Below are positions 23,187 through 32,722 of a DNA stretch of 38,304 bases, one piece after another. The notes under the pieces were generated by a model. It was not told the origin of the DNA, did not search any database, and saw only the letters and a program-made list of their open reading frames with translations. Positions within the stretch are counted from its first letter, which is position 1. Every line of letters starts with the position of its first letter. The DNA is from Zopfochytrium polystomum (lineage: Eukaryota; Chytridiomycota; Chytridiomycetes; Chytridiales; Chytridiaceae): assembly GCA_025765615.1 (NCBI GenBank), contig JAIVFJ010000459.1, forward strand, positions 1 to 38,304. The letters are read 5' to 3'. Both the position numbers and the translations under genes were made by a program.

Positions 23187-23261
23187 GTCTGTCTGTCTCT
23201 GTCTCTGTCTCTGTCTCTGTCTCTGTCTCTGTCTCTGTCTCTGTCTCTGTCTCTGTCTCTA
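23187..23261. repeat. (CTGTCT)n hexamer repeat
   Basis: About 12 tandem hexamer copies, CT-rich in the sense of the RRM gene that starts 575 bp downstream. Confidence 0.95.
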
Positions 23262-23453
23262 TGTCCATCCAACTATCCCTCAGTCATATCACCGGCCCAT
23301 CCCGTCCCCTCCCTTCCTCTTTTTTCTTCAGTTTGGTTCCTCTCACAGTCCACCCCCGCTCTGTCCAACACCCGTCCACCGCCTCACGGCCTCGTCCACC
23401 CCCGTCCACCCGCCCCTCCAGTCCAGTACTCGCGTTGCGCATACAACTAAAAG

Positions 23454-23456
<3 letters not shown>

Positions 23457-23488
<32 letters not shown>
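23457..23488. repeat. (GT)n microsatellite
   Basis: About 32 bp of GT, 350 bp upstream of the RRM gene. Confidence 0.95.
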
Positions 23489-23491
<3 letters not shown>

Positions 23492-23835
23492 TTGTGGGCG
23501 CTTGTGGGCGCTTAACATCCTCCCTACCCTCACCATCCATCCAATCCATCCATCGCCCGCTTCCTTTGTCTGGTTGGACCGTCCCCGAGTGATGCTGATT
23601 GGTGAGAGAGGTCAAGCGCGGGATCATCCTCGCACTAAACCCTCTCATCGGCAACACCGCAACCCCGCTGCTCCCGGAACTATGGGCAGATGCCGCTCTC
23701 ATCCTCCGATTGGCCTCCCCGCTCTTTCTTCGCGTTGGTGTGGGGTGGAGATCTTTATCCCACAAACCCGCGTGACTTGTGACTTCCCCTTAAAATTAAC
23801 CCCCCCCCTTTCCCGTCGATTCCAATCCATCACAG

Positions 23836-25104
23836 ATGTCCGCTGAAGCTGCCGCCGCACCCGCCCCCGCGGTCCCCGCGTCCACCACGCCTGAGGATGA
23901 CGGTCTCTTCAAAGTCTTTGCCGGCAACCTTGCCTTTGCGACCTCTGAGAATGATCTCAAGGAGATCTTCTCCAAGGCCGGCACTGTGTAAGTCGCGCTC
24001 TCGAGCTCTCACTTGACGTGCCGTCTCTCTTTCTGTCGACGAAACCTTAAACTTGTCGATTCTCCAGTGTCAATGCCATCGTTATCTCCCGCCACAATCG
24101 CTCCCTCGGCTATGGCTTTATCTCGTTTGCCACCGAGGACGAAGCGAAAAAGGCTGTCGAGCTCCTCGACAAAACCGAAGTCGCCGGCCGTGCTCTGAAC
24201 GTGGAGCATGTCAAGCCCCGTGCCCCTGGGGAGAAGCCAGCAACTGAGAAGCCCCCCCGCGCCCCTCGCGCGAACCGCCGCAAGAAGTCCACCACCAGTG
24301 AAGGTGACGCCGCCGCCACGGACGGCGCCGCAACCGCCACCGAGGGCGAAAAGACCGAAAAGGGCGAGAAGTCCGAGAAGCCCAAGCGGAAGCCTCGCAA
24401 CGTGAGCTCACCTTTTTCTTGCTGTTTTTCTACTGCTTTTTTTTCTTGGCCTCGTGCATTGGCTGACTGAATGTCACACACCTTTTTCAAATCAGCGCCG
24501 TCGCTCTGGCGCGGCTTCGGGCGAGGAAGGTGCTGCCGCCCGAATCGACGATGCTCCTGCCCCCGAGGGAGCCGCTGGTGAGGAAGGTGCCAAGGCTCCC
24601 AAGAAGACAAGGAAGCGTCGCCAACCCAGGCGCTCCAGTACCGCAGAAGGCGGCGAAGGCGCTGCTGCCGGCACCGTTTCCGACGCCGCTGGCGAGAAGC
24701 CTGCTCGCCAACGCCGCCCTCGTGCTCGCTCGCAGCCCACCCCCGCGGACCCGAACGCGCCTCCCGCCGAGCTGTCCAAGACGCTCCTCTTTGTTGCCAA
24801 CCTTCCCTTCAAGGTTGACGACGAAAAGCTCGCTGAAATTTTCAAGGGCTTCAGCGTTACTAGCGCCAAGGTCATCACTCTCCGTAACGGCCGCTCCAAA
24901 GGCTTTGGCTTTGTCGAAGTTGCCAATGAGGAAGAGCAGCAGAAGGTCCTGAACGACCTCAAGAACGTTCAAGTCGAGGGCCGCGAGCTCGTTATTCGTG
25001 TCGCCCACGCCTCGTCAGAGCTCGGACGTGACGGTGCTGCTGCTGCTGCTACCCCCGCAGCTCCTGCCGCCGCTGCGCCCGCTGCTGCCGCTGCTGCTCA
25101 GTAA
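23836..25104 (+). CDS. Two-RRM RNA-binding protein with basic/acidic linker
   Basis: Predicted RNA-binding protein, nucleolin/Gar2-like in style but with no exact assignment. Three exons, 23836-23987, 24068-24401 and 24496-25104, give 364 residues. RRM1 (about 26-105) has RNP2 VFAGNL and RNP1 LGYGFISF, with the first intron inside it. The middle (about 110-235) is a charged, Ala/Lys/Arg/Glu-rich linker with KPKRKPRN and RRRSG at the second splice junction. RRM2 (about 250-330) has RNP2 LFVANL and RNP1 SKGFGFVEV. The C-terminal tail is almost pure Ala/Pro. No RGG box is seen. The linker suggests nuclear or nucleolar location; that is inference. Confidence 0.92.
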
Positions 25105-25898
25105 ATGGTGGGTGGATTCTTTAGCCCTCGGAACGCGTCGTCGTGACCGCCCAGTACGATCGTTGAGGGGGATGTAAAAAAGAGTTCATCTTCAAAAAAA
25201 AATACTGAAAATAAGCAAAAACATCACAAAGTTACGTTGCGCATTCGGGTGATGGGTATTAGACGTTTGGGTACCGGATGTAAATGTTTGTCGTGTCGAG
25301 TTTGCCTCACAAAAAGCCTCTACCTCCAGATCCCTCACTCTTATGCGCATTCCCGATTTCGTATTCTTGTTTTTTATCCCCTTTGTTCTCTGCCTATCAT
25401 TGTCGTTACGGTGTTATCTCGTCCCAACATTGTCTACTTCTGTGCGCCAGCCCATTGTGGCGGATTCGTCTGAACAACATGAAGTACTTTCTGATGGTAA
25501 TTGGCCCCACGTTGGACAACTTCGGAAATTGCACACTTAAAACATCTTCGTACAGCAGGCCAGTGCCGCTTGAATGGGAGCCAGGAGGGAAGAGCGGGCA
25601 CTTCGATGGGCACAAAGGAGTTTGAGTAACCCTGTCAATGGGACTTCATGCAAAAATGTACCCCACCACCGCAGGCCGCGCAGGCAAAGCTTGTTTGTTC
25701 ATTGGGGGAATTGGACGGAAAGGAGAGTAGGACCGCCCTTTTTCGTCTCCCACTACCGTTGGGTAACGCTTCGTCATGCGTGCGAAACTGAACCCGGAGA
25801 GGAGTATAAATGGCGGTACCGAGGGGAGAGAAAACCAAAACAACACAGAAAACGGACAGACGCACTACTCCCAAAGTCACCCACACCCGCAAAACAAA
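25105..25898. other. Intergenic region, promoter of small secreted protein
   Basis: The RRM gene 3' flank is AT-rich around 25190. The last 100 bp carry the TATA box of the next gene and an A-rich leader. No gene supported. Confidence 0.5.
25805..25811 (+). promoter_or_regulatory. TATA box of small secreted protein gene
   Basis: TATAAAT in GAGTATAAATGGCGG, 94 bp upstream of the ATG at 25899. Position and strand fit a core promoter. Confidence 0.65.
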
Positions 25899-26359
25899 AT
25901 GAAATTCACCACCCCCACCCTCGTCCTTGCGCTCCTCGCCGCCTCGGCTGCCGCCGCGCCTGGTTCGTTACAGTTCTTTGCCATCCGTTCCCACACATGC
26001 CCCCCGTCGTGTCGTTGAAGTCAGGTTTCCTCTTCACCCCTCCACCGATGCCCCACCAACCACCAAAAGCCGAGCAACCCCCACGCGGCGCCGACGCCGC
26101 TCCCGCCGCGGCCGGCACCCCGCAAGCCGCCGACCCCGCCGCCGCCGCCTACGCCGCGTACCTCCGGGACGCCGAGACCGTCGCCGCCGCCGCCGCCGCG
26201 GCCCCGGGCAGCGGGGAAGGGAGCAACAACAATGAGGCCGACGCGGCCTTCGTCGGCGGCTGGGGCGGCGGCTACTTCCCGTACGGCTTCCCGCCCAGGC
26301 CGTTCTTCCCGCCGTACGGGTTCCCGTACCGTGGGTTCCCGTACAGGCGGTACTACTGA
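25899..26359 (+). CDS. Small secreted Pro/Phe/Tyr/Gly-rich protein
   Basis: Two exons, 25899-25962 and 26070-26359 (107-nt intron, donor GTTCGT, acceptor AAAAG), give 117 residues in a consistent frame. Residues 1-20 (MKFTTPTLVLALLAASAAAA) are a typical signal peptide. The intron lies right after it, a common layout for secreted proteins. The mature part is Ala/Pro-rich, then an Asn/Glu stretch, and ends in an aromatic Gly/Pro tail (GWGGGYFPYGFPPRPFFPPY and PYRGFPYRRYY). It has no cysteine. The tail suggests a cell-wall or extracellular-matrix component, but no family was recognised. A TATA box lies 94 bp upstream. Confidence 0.75.
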
Positions 26360-27039
26360 GGAATTGGTGCGATGGCCGCGGGCTTCCGTCAACCACCCTT
26401 TTTTTTTCTTTCTTTTTTTCTTTTGTTCTTTTTTGCTTAGCTGCAAAGTGCGGGAGAGGAGTGGCGGGGTTGTCTTGCTGTTTTTGCCGCGGCGTTTGGA
26501 TTGGAGCTTTTTGCTCGTTGTGTGTTTCTGGTGTTTTTGCATGTTTTCACTTTTGCAAGGAAGGGAGGGGGGTTGGTCTGCTTTGGCAAAATATTAAAGA
26601 ATTCACATGGAATTCTGTCCGTTTGATACTTTCCAGTCCAATGCAGACGAGTCATAACGTTTCGGGTTCAAAAAATGGCCCCAGTGAAATCAAACTCCAC
26701 TCATTATACATACTTTTGTATGTGTGTACATGTGTATACAATTACGTAATGAGAGTTCTAAAGAAGCTCGCGTTACAAACAGTATCTCTCTTTCTTCCGT
26801 GTTGGATCGGCCATCTGTTGTTTGTTGGATCGAACAACAACAACAACTTTCCGACAATTCCAATTGTTGTGCGTTGGTGTGCGTAACTGCACCGGGGTTG
26901 GGAGGATTCGAAGCCCGTTCCACACCACCGCGCAACTGCCTGCCGAGGAGTGCCGCCGCCGCCGGGTCGAGGGCTGCTCCGTACGTAACGCACGCAGCGA
27001 CACACTCACACACACGCACACACGGAGGGGGAGCGCTGA
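26360..27039. other. Intergenic region upstream of heat-shock factor gene
   Basis: T-rich 3' flank of the secreted-protein gene followed by the HSF promoter region. No canonical heat-shock element (alternating GAA/TTC with two-base spacing) was found by eye. A TATACAATTACGTAAT stretch near 26735 is AT-rich and partly palindromic. Confidence 0.45.
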
Positions 27040-30003
27040 ATGGCGACGCGATCCGATTTTGCGGACTTCCCGCAGGACGGGCACGGACACCACCCGCTCG
27101 GCGGCGACGGCGGCGACGGCATCGGCGATGGCGGCGGTGACTGCAACGCGGGGGGCGAGTATGACCCGACCGGTGGGTACCTCGTCCATCGCGTCGGCGA
27201 CGATGACGACGACGATCACGACGCCGCCGCCGCCGCCGCGGTCACCGTTGGCGACGACGACGACGACGACGGCAATGGTGGGATGCTCGATCGATGCGCC
27301 CGCTTGCAGCAGTACCCCGTCGCCGCCGCCGCTGCTCCGTACCTGCACGGCTTTGGCGGACTCCACGGTTACTTCCAGCACCACCACCACCAGAACAGCC
27401 TGCAACAACAACATCAACAGCAGCAGCAGCAGCATCATCAACAGCAGCTGCTGTCGCACGGCGTCTACCCACTGACGCACGCGGCCGACAGCGGCGGCCA
27501 CCACCTCCAGGAGCAACAGCAGCAAGAGACCGCAACGCACGCGCTGAGCCACGACCGCCAGGGGAATCTGCACCAACGGCAGCAGCAGCAACAGCAACTT
27601 TTGATGCAGCACCAGCTCCTTTTCCCGCACCAGCACCAACAGCAACAGCAGCACCCCCGCGGCGGCGGCGGCGGCGTCGGCGGACAACACCCGCACCTCC
27701 GGTACCTCCTGCCGGTGTCCGACGACGCGGACTTTACGCCGATCGCGGGGGGCGCTTGGCGGCGGCGGCAGCGGAGGCGGCGGTGACGACGTCGGCGGCG
27801 CCGGCGGCGGCATGGACGCTGGTTTGGCCGCGACGGTGGCCGGTGGCGGTGCGGAGGAGTGCGACGGGGATGTGAAGAGCGAGGACGGGGCGGCCGGGCG
27901 GCGGCGGCGGCAGCAACAGCAGCAGCGGCGGCGGCGGCGCGGGGCGTATGACGACGACGAGGACGGTGGGGACGGCGACGAGGGTGGCGGGGGTGGGGGT
28001 GGTGGCGTTGACGGCGGCGGCGTGGGGTTGGGTGGGGGCTGTGTTGCGGCGGCGGCGGCGGCGGCGGCAGGGGACGAGGAGATGGACGAGATGGAGGAGA
28101 TGGAGGAGGACGAGGAGGTTGGGTCCGAGTTTAGCGGGAGCCGGGGCGGGGGCGGCGATGTCGGTAGTGGTTGGCGCGGCGGGGACCTTGCGGGCGGGGT
28201 GGCGGCTGCGGGGTTGGCGGCGGCGGCGGGGGTGGGGGTACAAGGCAGCAATGGGCGCGGCGGAGAAGGCGCTGGGAGCGGGATGCTGGGGCACGCCGGC
28301 GGGTCCGGCGGGGCTAGCGGTGACGCGCCGCCGGTGAAGCGACGGACGATGATGCCGAACCACACGGCCTTTATTACAAAGCTGTACACGCTCGTGAACG
28401 GCGCGGATCAGACGCTCATCTCGTGGGACGTGACGGGGACGTTCTTTAGAATCCACGATCAGACAGGTGTGTGGGATTGTGCTGAGTGGTGGTGCCGTAT
28501 TCCCTTCGTTTGGAGCTGGCCGCCGACTAAAGGGGACTTAAGGATTTTCGCGGCGCGTCCTGCCGCTTTACTTCAAGCACAGCAATGTAAGTCATTTTTC
28601 TGGTCGACGAATTGTGCAACGGATGAGTGATCTCGGCCTTGGTGTGTTCTCATTCCAAAAATCGAATCCGTAGTTTGCCAGCTTTGTCCGGCAGCTGAAT
28701 ATGTACGGATTTCACAAAGTCCACGAGGGATTCCATAAGAGCCCGGACACTCCAACAACGGATGTGTGGGAGTTCAAGGTAATCCACCGTAATTCCAAAC
28801 TGAGGCTGCAAGAACTGACACTCCATCCCATTCTGTCTCATGATTGTACCGGCAAAAGCACGTGTAAGAATCGTTCTTTGTTGCCTACCTCCGCGTCGTA
28901 TATCACACTCTGCTCACAATCTCCCGCCGTTTCTCCACAAGGCACTTTCGTCGCGGCGAGCCTGATCTCTTGGAGCACATCAAACGCCGAACACTTGTTA
29001 AAGCAGGGCTGCTCAAGTCCAAAAAGCAGACGGCAGCAATGCCGCCTGGAGCAAAGGGGTATTCTGTGGATGCTCACCTCCACGGACTGGAGGCAAAGGC
29101 CGCCGCCCTAGACGAAAAACTGTCAGTAGTTTAATGTGGAGAGAGTTCGCATTCCTTGCTTTCTGACCTTGCTTATCGCATTCGGTGCACCAGGAGCAAA
29201 CTGCACGAGTCTTATGAGCTACTGCGGAGCGAGTCCGCAGCGTGCCGTGTGACGCAGTCACGGCAACATCAAGTTTGTAATCTCCCCTTACCGACATTTT
29301 CTCTTCTTGCTGTCGCCTTAACCGAATCAATTTTTCCTCAACAAACGTTCCAAGATCATTGCGAATCTCACGGGGTTCATCGCTGCTCTTCACAAAGGCG
29401 ACAATAAAGGTAGAAATTTTACTCTATGCTGCGAAGTCGCAGCCCTTCACTAAGTATCTTACCAACCCGACGCACTTCAAGTTCAACCAGACGGAATCCA
29501 GAGCCAGCAACGTGGGTTGAATAACCATTTCCATTAGACTTTAACCTGCAGAATCCAAAAATTCTATTTCAGTGTACGCTCCGACCCACAGCTATTCCCA
29601 CCAGCCGCAGTACCCCCACCGCAGCCATCTTTCACTGTCCCAATCACATCCCTCCCAACCGCAAACTCCACAGCAGCATCAGCCTCCGCCCTCCGGCAAC
29701 CTCACTTCCGCCATTCTAACGAGTCCGCCGCTCGGCCTCGTCGACGACCCGGCCGCGGCCGTCGCCGGATCCATCGCGAAAGCCGCGTCGCCGCAGTCGC
29801 CGGGCGAGCCGCGGCTGAGGGAGCAGCAGCAGCAGCAGCACGACGTGGAGGGAATGTCGGGCGTCGAGGACCAACGGGTAATGGGGCGATTGGTCGGCGG
29901 CGGCGGCTCGGTGGAGGCGGCGGAGGCTGCGGCAAACTCTGGTACGGGGAAGCGTCGCGGCGGGAACGGGAGCGCGGCGAGGGGGAGGAGGCGGAAGAAG
30001 TGA
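27040..30003 (+). CDS. Heat-shock factor-type transcription factor
   Basis: Nuclear DNA-binding protein of the HSF family. Eight exons: 27040-28466, 28543-28586, 28674-28778, 28859-28863, 28942-29121, 29194-29272, 29355-29409 and 29573-30003. Residues 1-435 are extreme low complexity: poly-Asp, poly-Gln/His, poly-Gly, poly-Ala and acidic runs. The HSF DNA-binding domain (about 438-545) reads NHTAFITKLYTLVNGADQTL, ISWDVTGTFFRIHDQ, RRVLPLYFKHSN, FASFVRQLNMYGFHKV, WEFK, HV, HFRRGEPDLLEHIKRR, with every piece joined by an intron. A heptad-type trimerisation region follows (KLHESYELLRSES; IIANLTGFIAALHKG). The tail is Gln/Pro-rich and ends in a basic GRRRKK. The frame breaks at the G run near 27749-27754; removing one G gives one 774-residue frame. 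Confidence 0.9.
28859..28863 (+). other. 5-nt micro-exon of the HSF gene (CACGT)
   Basis: It is flanked by CAAAAG on the left and GTAAGA on the right. It supplies His-Val between WEFK (exon ending 28778) and HFRRG (exon from 28942), restoring the family pattern WEFKHxHFRRG. Without it the two neighbouring exons do not join in frame. Confidence 0.75.
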
Positions 30004-30507
30004 CAGGGTGGCGTTGTGTGAGGTCATGTGGTTGTGAGGTGCGGCGGGGAATGCGGCTGCCCGGGGTGGCAGCGGTTTCATCGTTTTTTCGTTCATTTCT
30101 CTTGATCCAACCCCTTCCCCCCCGACTCCTAGGCAAACAAGCCCATTCTCTCACTTTCACTCGACTTCCCATCTCTGCTTTTCGTCTCTTTCTTGCACTC
30201 AGTCTCTTTCTTTTGCCCGTTTCATCTCTTTTGGTGTGTCTGTGGCCCGCGAAGGAAGAGAGCGATAGAAAAGACTCGAACGATAGAATTACGTTCATTG
30301 CCGGCGGGGGGGAAGCAAAGCATCGTCTCTGTGATATTAGCTACCACTCGCTCCCATCACAGTCATTGGCTGAACTGCATTTCCGGTGAGGCAGTCAGGA
30401 AAGGATCCACGAAGACAAGAGAGCCACAGAGAGCGACAATTCGCGCTGCGGCTGGGTGTGCAAATGCCAGTGAGCGAATGACTGTGTGAGGGAGTGAGTG
30501 TGCCCTT

Positions 30508-30509
<2 letters not shown>

Positions 30510-30579
<70 letters not shown>
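30510..30579. repeat. (GT)n microsatellite
   Basis: About 70 bp of GT with CG interruptions, between the HSF and C2H2 genes. Confidence 0.95.
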
Positions 30580-30580
<1 letters not shown>

Positions 30581-30866
30581 TCGTGTGAAAGAAGAGGGTG
30601 GAGGTGTTTTCACGTGTTGAGCTAGTGCTCCACTGCCGCTCCTCCTTGCCATCCGTCCAACCAACCCCCACAATATCCCCTTTTTGGTAACTCAACCCGA
30701 AGCGCATGCTCCACTTCCCCGTTTTTTTTTTTTTTTCGCATGCACATTGATGTGTATCCGGCTTTGGACATGCGTTGTTCATCGGCCAAAGTTCCTCGCT
30801 TGCGGGCGGGCTCTCATATCGGTGCAAACCTGTGACCACCACCAAGAGGAAACAAATGCTTTGTCA

Positions 30867-30867
<1 letters not shown>

Positions 30868-30962
<95 letters not shown>
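30868..30962. repeat. (CT)n microsatellite
   Basis: About 95 bp of nearly pure CT, with one CC break near 30914. It lies 650 bp upstream of the C2H2 gene and is CT-rich in its sense strand. Confidence 0.95.
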
Positions 30963-31609
30963 GAAACTGGCGACAAATGACCCAGTTGAAACTTTTTCTG
31001 CTGCCCTCCACATGAATGTTGCTTGGTCGCCGTCGTCAACAACTTTTCTTTCTTGCTTGCGGCTGCCCCCTCCCCCTCCCTCCACTTCCTCTTCTTCGTG
31101 TGTTTATATTTTTTTTTTTCTCTTCTTTTTTTTTTTTTTTTTTTTTTTTTTTCTTCTTCCGCGTGTCTCTCTCCACGCTGGTCAATTCTCGAGGCAAAGA
31201 GAAAGAAAAGGAAAAAAAAAAAAATAAGAAGAAAGGAAAGAAAAGCGATAGGCGCCCCCACACCAAGCATTACACGACGAACCAATGACTATCGTGTGAA
31301 ACACTTCTCTCTCTTTAACTTCGGGGAATCATTTAAATTCGTCGCGCTCCCTGTTCACAGATGACCAGCCCCTCCTTTCGCCCTCGTCGTCCTCCTCGTT
31401 CCTTTTTATACGCACATCTAGTCTCCGCTCCTGGGCTTGGTCCAGCCCTCCAAGCTGCTGAACGACCGTCGCTGAGCTGGTGCCGCCCCAACCCTGCCGG
31501 TAACACCCAGTCCAGTATTCTCCACTGCTTCTGCGGCTTTTTTTTTCGTCCAAGCTGCCTGGCGCATTTCAACTATTTTCTTCGGGGCGCCTTTATTCTT
31601 TCCGCCGCC

Positions 31610-32722
31610 ATGGACGACTTTGACTTCACCGATGTGAACGGTTTGAACGGATCCCTCGACGACGACGCCGTTCCTAACAACAATTTCGCGGGTCTCTTCA
31701 GCACTCTTGAAGCCGGCACTAACGACGCGGCCTCGCCTTGTCAGCCAGCCACCAACCTGATCGACCACAGAGTTCCCCCCACCGTCGAAGGGTGCACTTG
31801 CAGTGTAAATATCAATTCGTACTGCAACGAGCAATTGAACTCTTTCACAAGGGTCGCGTTCTTTCCATTTACCATTCCGAATCTCCAAACTGAATTTGCT
31901 GGAACTCCCTTGAGCCAATGGCCGTCGACCATGTCCGACTCAACTTTTGGCTCCGGCTCACCTTCGTTCAATTCAAGCAGGTTTGCCCAATATAAGCAAA
32001 CCTTCGGCGGAAGTGATAAGTTTATGGGGGCGGAGACCATCACGTCATCTCGGAGCTCTTCGACTTGCACGTCTGAATCGGAGTCAGCCCTGTCGGACTA
32101 CGTGATTGGAAATGTGGACCAGACAGCCTTTGCACATCTCCGTGAGATCTCTCCAGTTATCTCTTGCTGCTCCACCCCGTCGCTTGCTTCTTTGACGGCC
32201 AGCTCGCCGTGTCCGTCGACATCACAACTTTCCGAGACAGCGGAACTGGATTCGGCTGCTTACTCAATCCTGACAGCCATTTCCGACTTCCATATCGGAC
32301 TAATCGAGTCCCCGGGGCACAAAACAAACGCCGAATCGAACGTACCCGAACCGCACGCGGCGGCTCCAGCTGCACCGTCTCGCACTCGTTCTACTGCAGC
32401 GTCTCGCACTCGGTCTGTGAGGCCCCGCCCAGCTGTCGCAGCGAGTTCTCCACGTCGTCGGAGAAATTATCCATGCTGCTGGCCAGAGTGCACTCGAGTG
32501 TTTCCGCGCCGGTACAATCTGGATTCGCACATGCGCCACCACACTGGCGAGCGCCCTCACGGCTGCGATTTGTGCACGGCCAGGTTTGCGCACATGCACG
32601 ACCTTCGTCGCCACAAGAATTCTGTCCATTCGCTGAGCCGTCCCTTCCTCTGTCGTCGATGCAACCGATCGTTTAAGCGAGAGAACACTTACCAGCGCCA
32701 CCTTGCTCAACCGGGTCACTGA
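31610..32722 (+). CDS. C2H2 zinc-finger protein, three C-terminal fingers
   Basis: Probable nuclear transcription factor. The frame from the ATG at 31610 (context GCCGCCATGG, a good fungal start) gives 370 residues. The same frame is open upstream to an ATG at 31361, so a longer form cannot be excluded. Residues 1-280 are Ser/Thr-rich with an acidic N-terminus (MDDFDFTD), which could be an activation region. A basic, Arg-rich stretch (about 255-290) precedes the fingers. Finger 1 is C-x4-C-x12-H-x3-H with the classic TGERPHG linker, finger 2 is C-x2-C-x12-H-x4-H, and finger 3 is C-x2-C-x12-H-x5-H, ending three residues before the stop. No intron is needed. Target unknown. Confidence 0.88.
   Translation: MDDFDFTDVNGLNGSLDDDAVPNNNFAGLFSTLEAGTNDAASPCQPATNLIDHRVPPTVEGCTCSVNINSYCNEQLNSFTRVAFFPFTIPNLQTEFAGTPLSQWPSTMSDSTFGSGSPSFNSSRFAQYKQTFGGSDKFMGAETITSSRSSSTCTSESESALSDYVIGNVDQTAFAHLREISPVISCCSTPSLASLTASSPCPSTSQLSETAELDSAAYSILTAISDFHIGLIESPGHKTNAESNVPEPHAAAPAAPSRTRSTAASRTRSVRPRPAVAASSPRRRRNYPCCWPECTRVFPRRYNLDSHMRHHTGERPHGCDLCTARFAHMHDLRRHKNSVHSLSRPFLCRRCNRSFKRENTYQRHLAQPGH

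Larger units (their letters stand above)
22172..23835. other. Intergenic region with short repeats
   Basis: About 1.66 kb between the permease stop and the RRM gene start. Open stretches (for example 22252-22908) are low-complexity Ser/Leu/Pro translations with no domain. It contains the (CTGTCT)n and (GT)n repeats listed separately. A directly repeated decamer CTTGTGGGCG follows the GT run (23491-23510). Confidence 0.5.
30004..31609. other. Intergenic region upstream of C2H2 gene
   Basis: Holds a GT microsatellite, a CT microsatellite and long T and A runs (about 31107-31152 and 31211-31224). The zinc-finger frame stays open upstream of 31610 as far as 31361, but that part looks like leader sequence and has no domain. 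Confidence 0.5.

Noticed and set aside
23187..23510. Repeat cluster considered as CRISPR-like or minisatellite array
   Set aside because: Contiguous hexamer and dinucleotide repeats without unique spacers; simple microsatellites in eukaryotic DNA.
26773..28389. 538-codon minus-strand frame across the HSF gene
   Set aside because: Pro/Ser/Leu-rich mirror of GC-rich repeat coding DNA, with no domain; the plus strand continues into a clear HSF domain.
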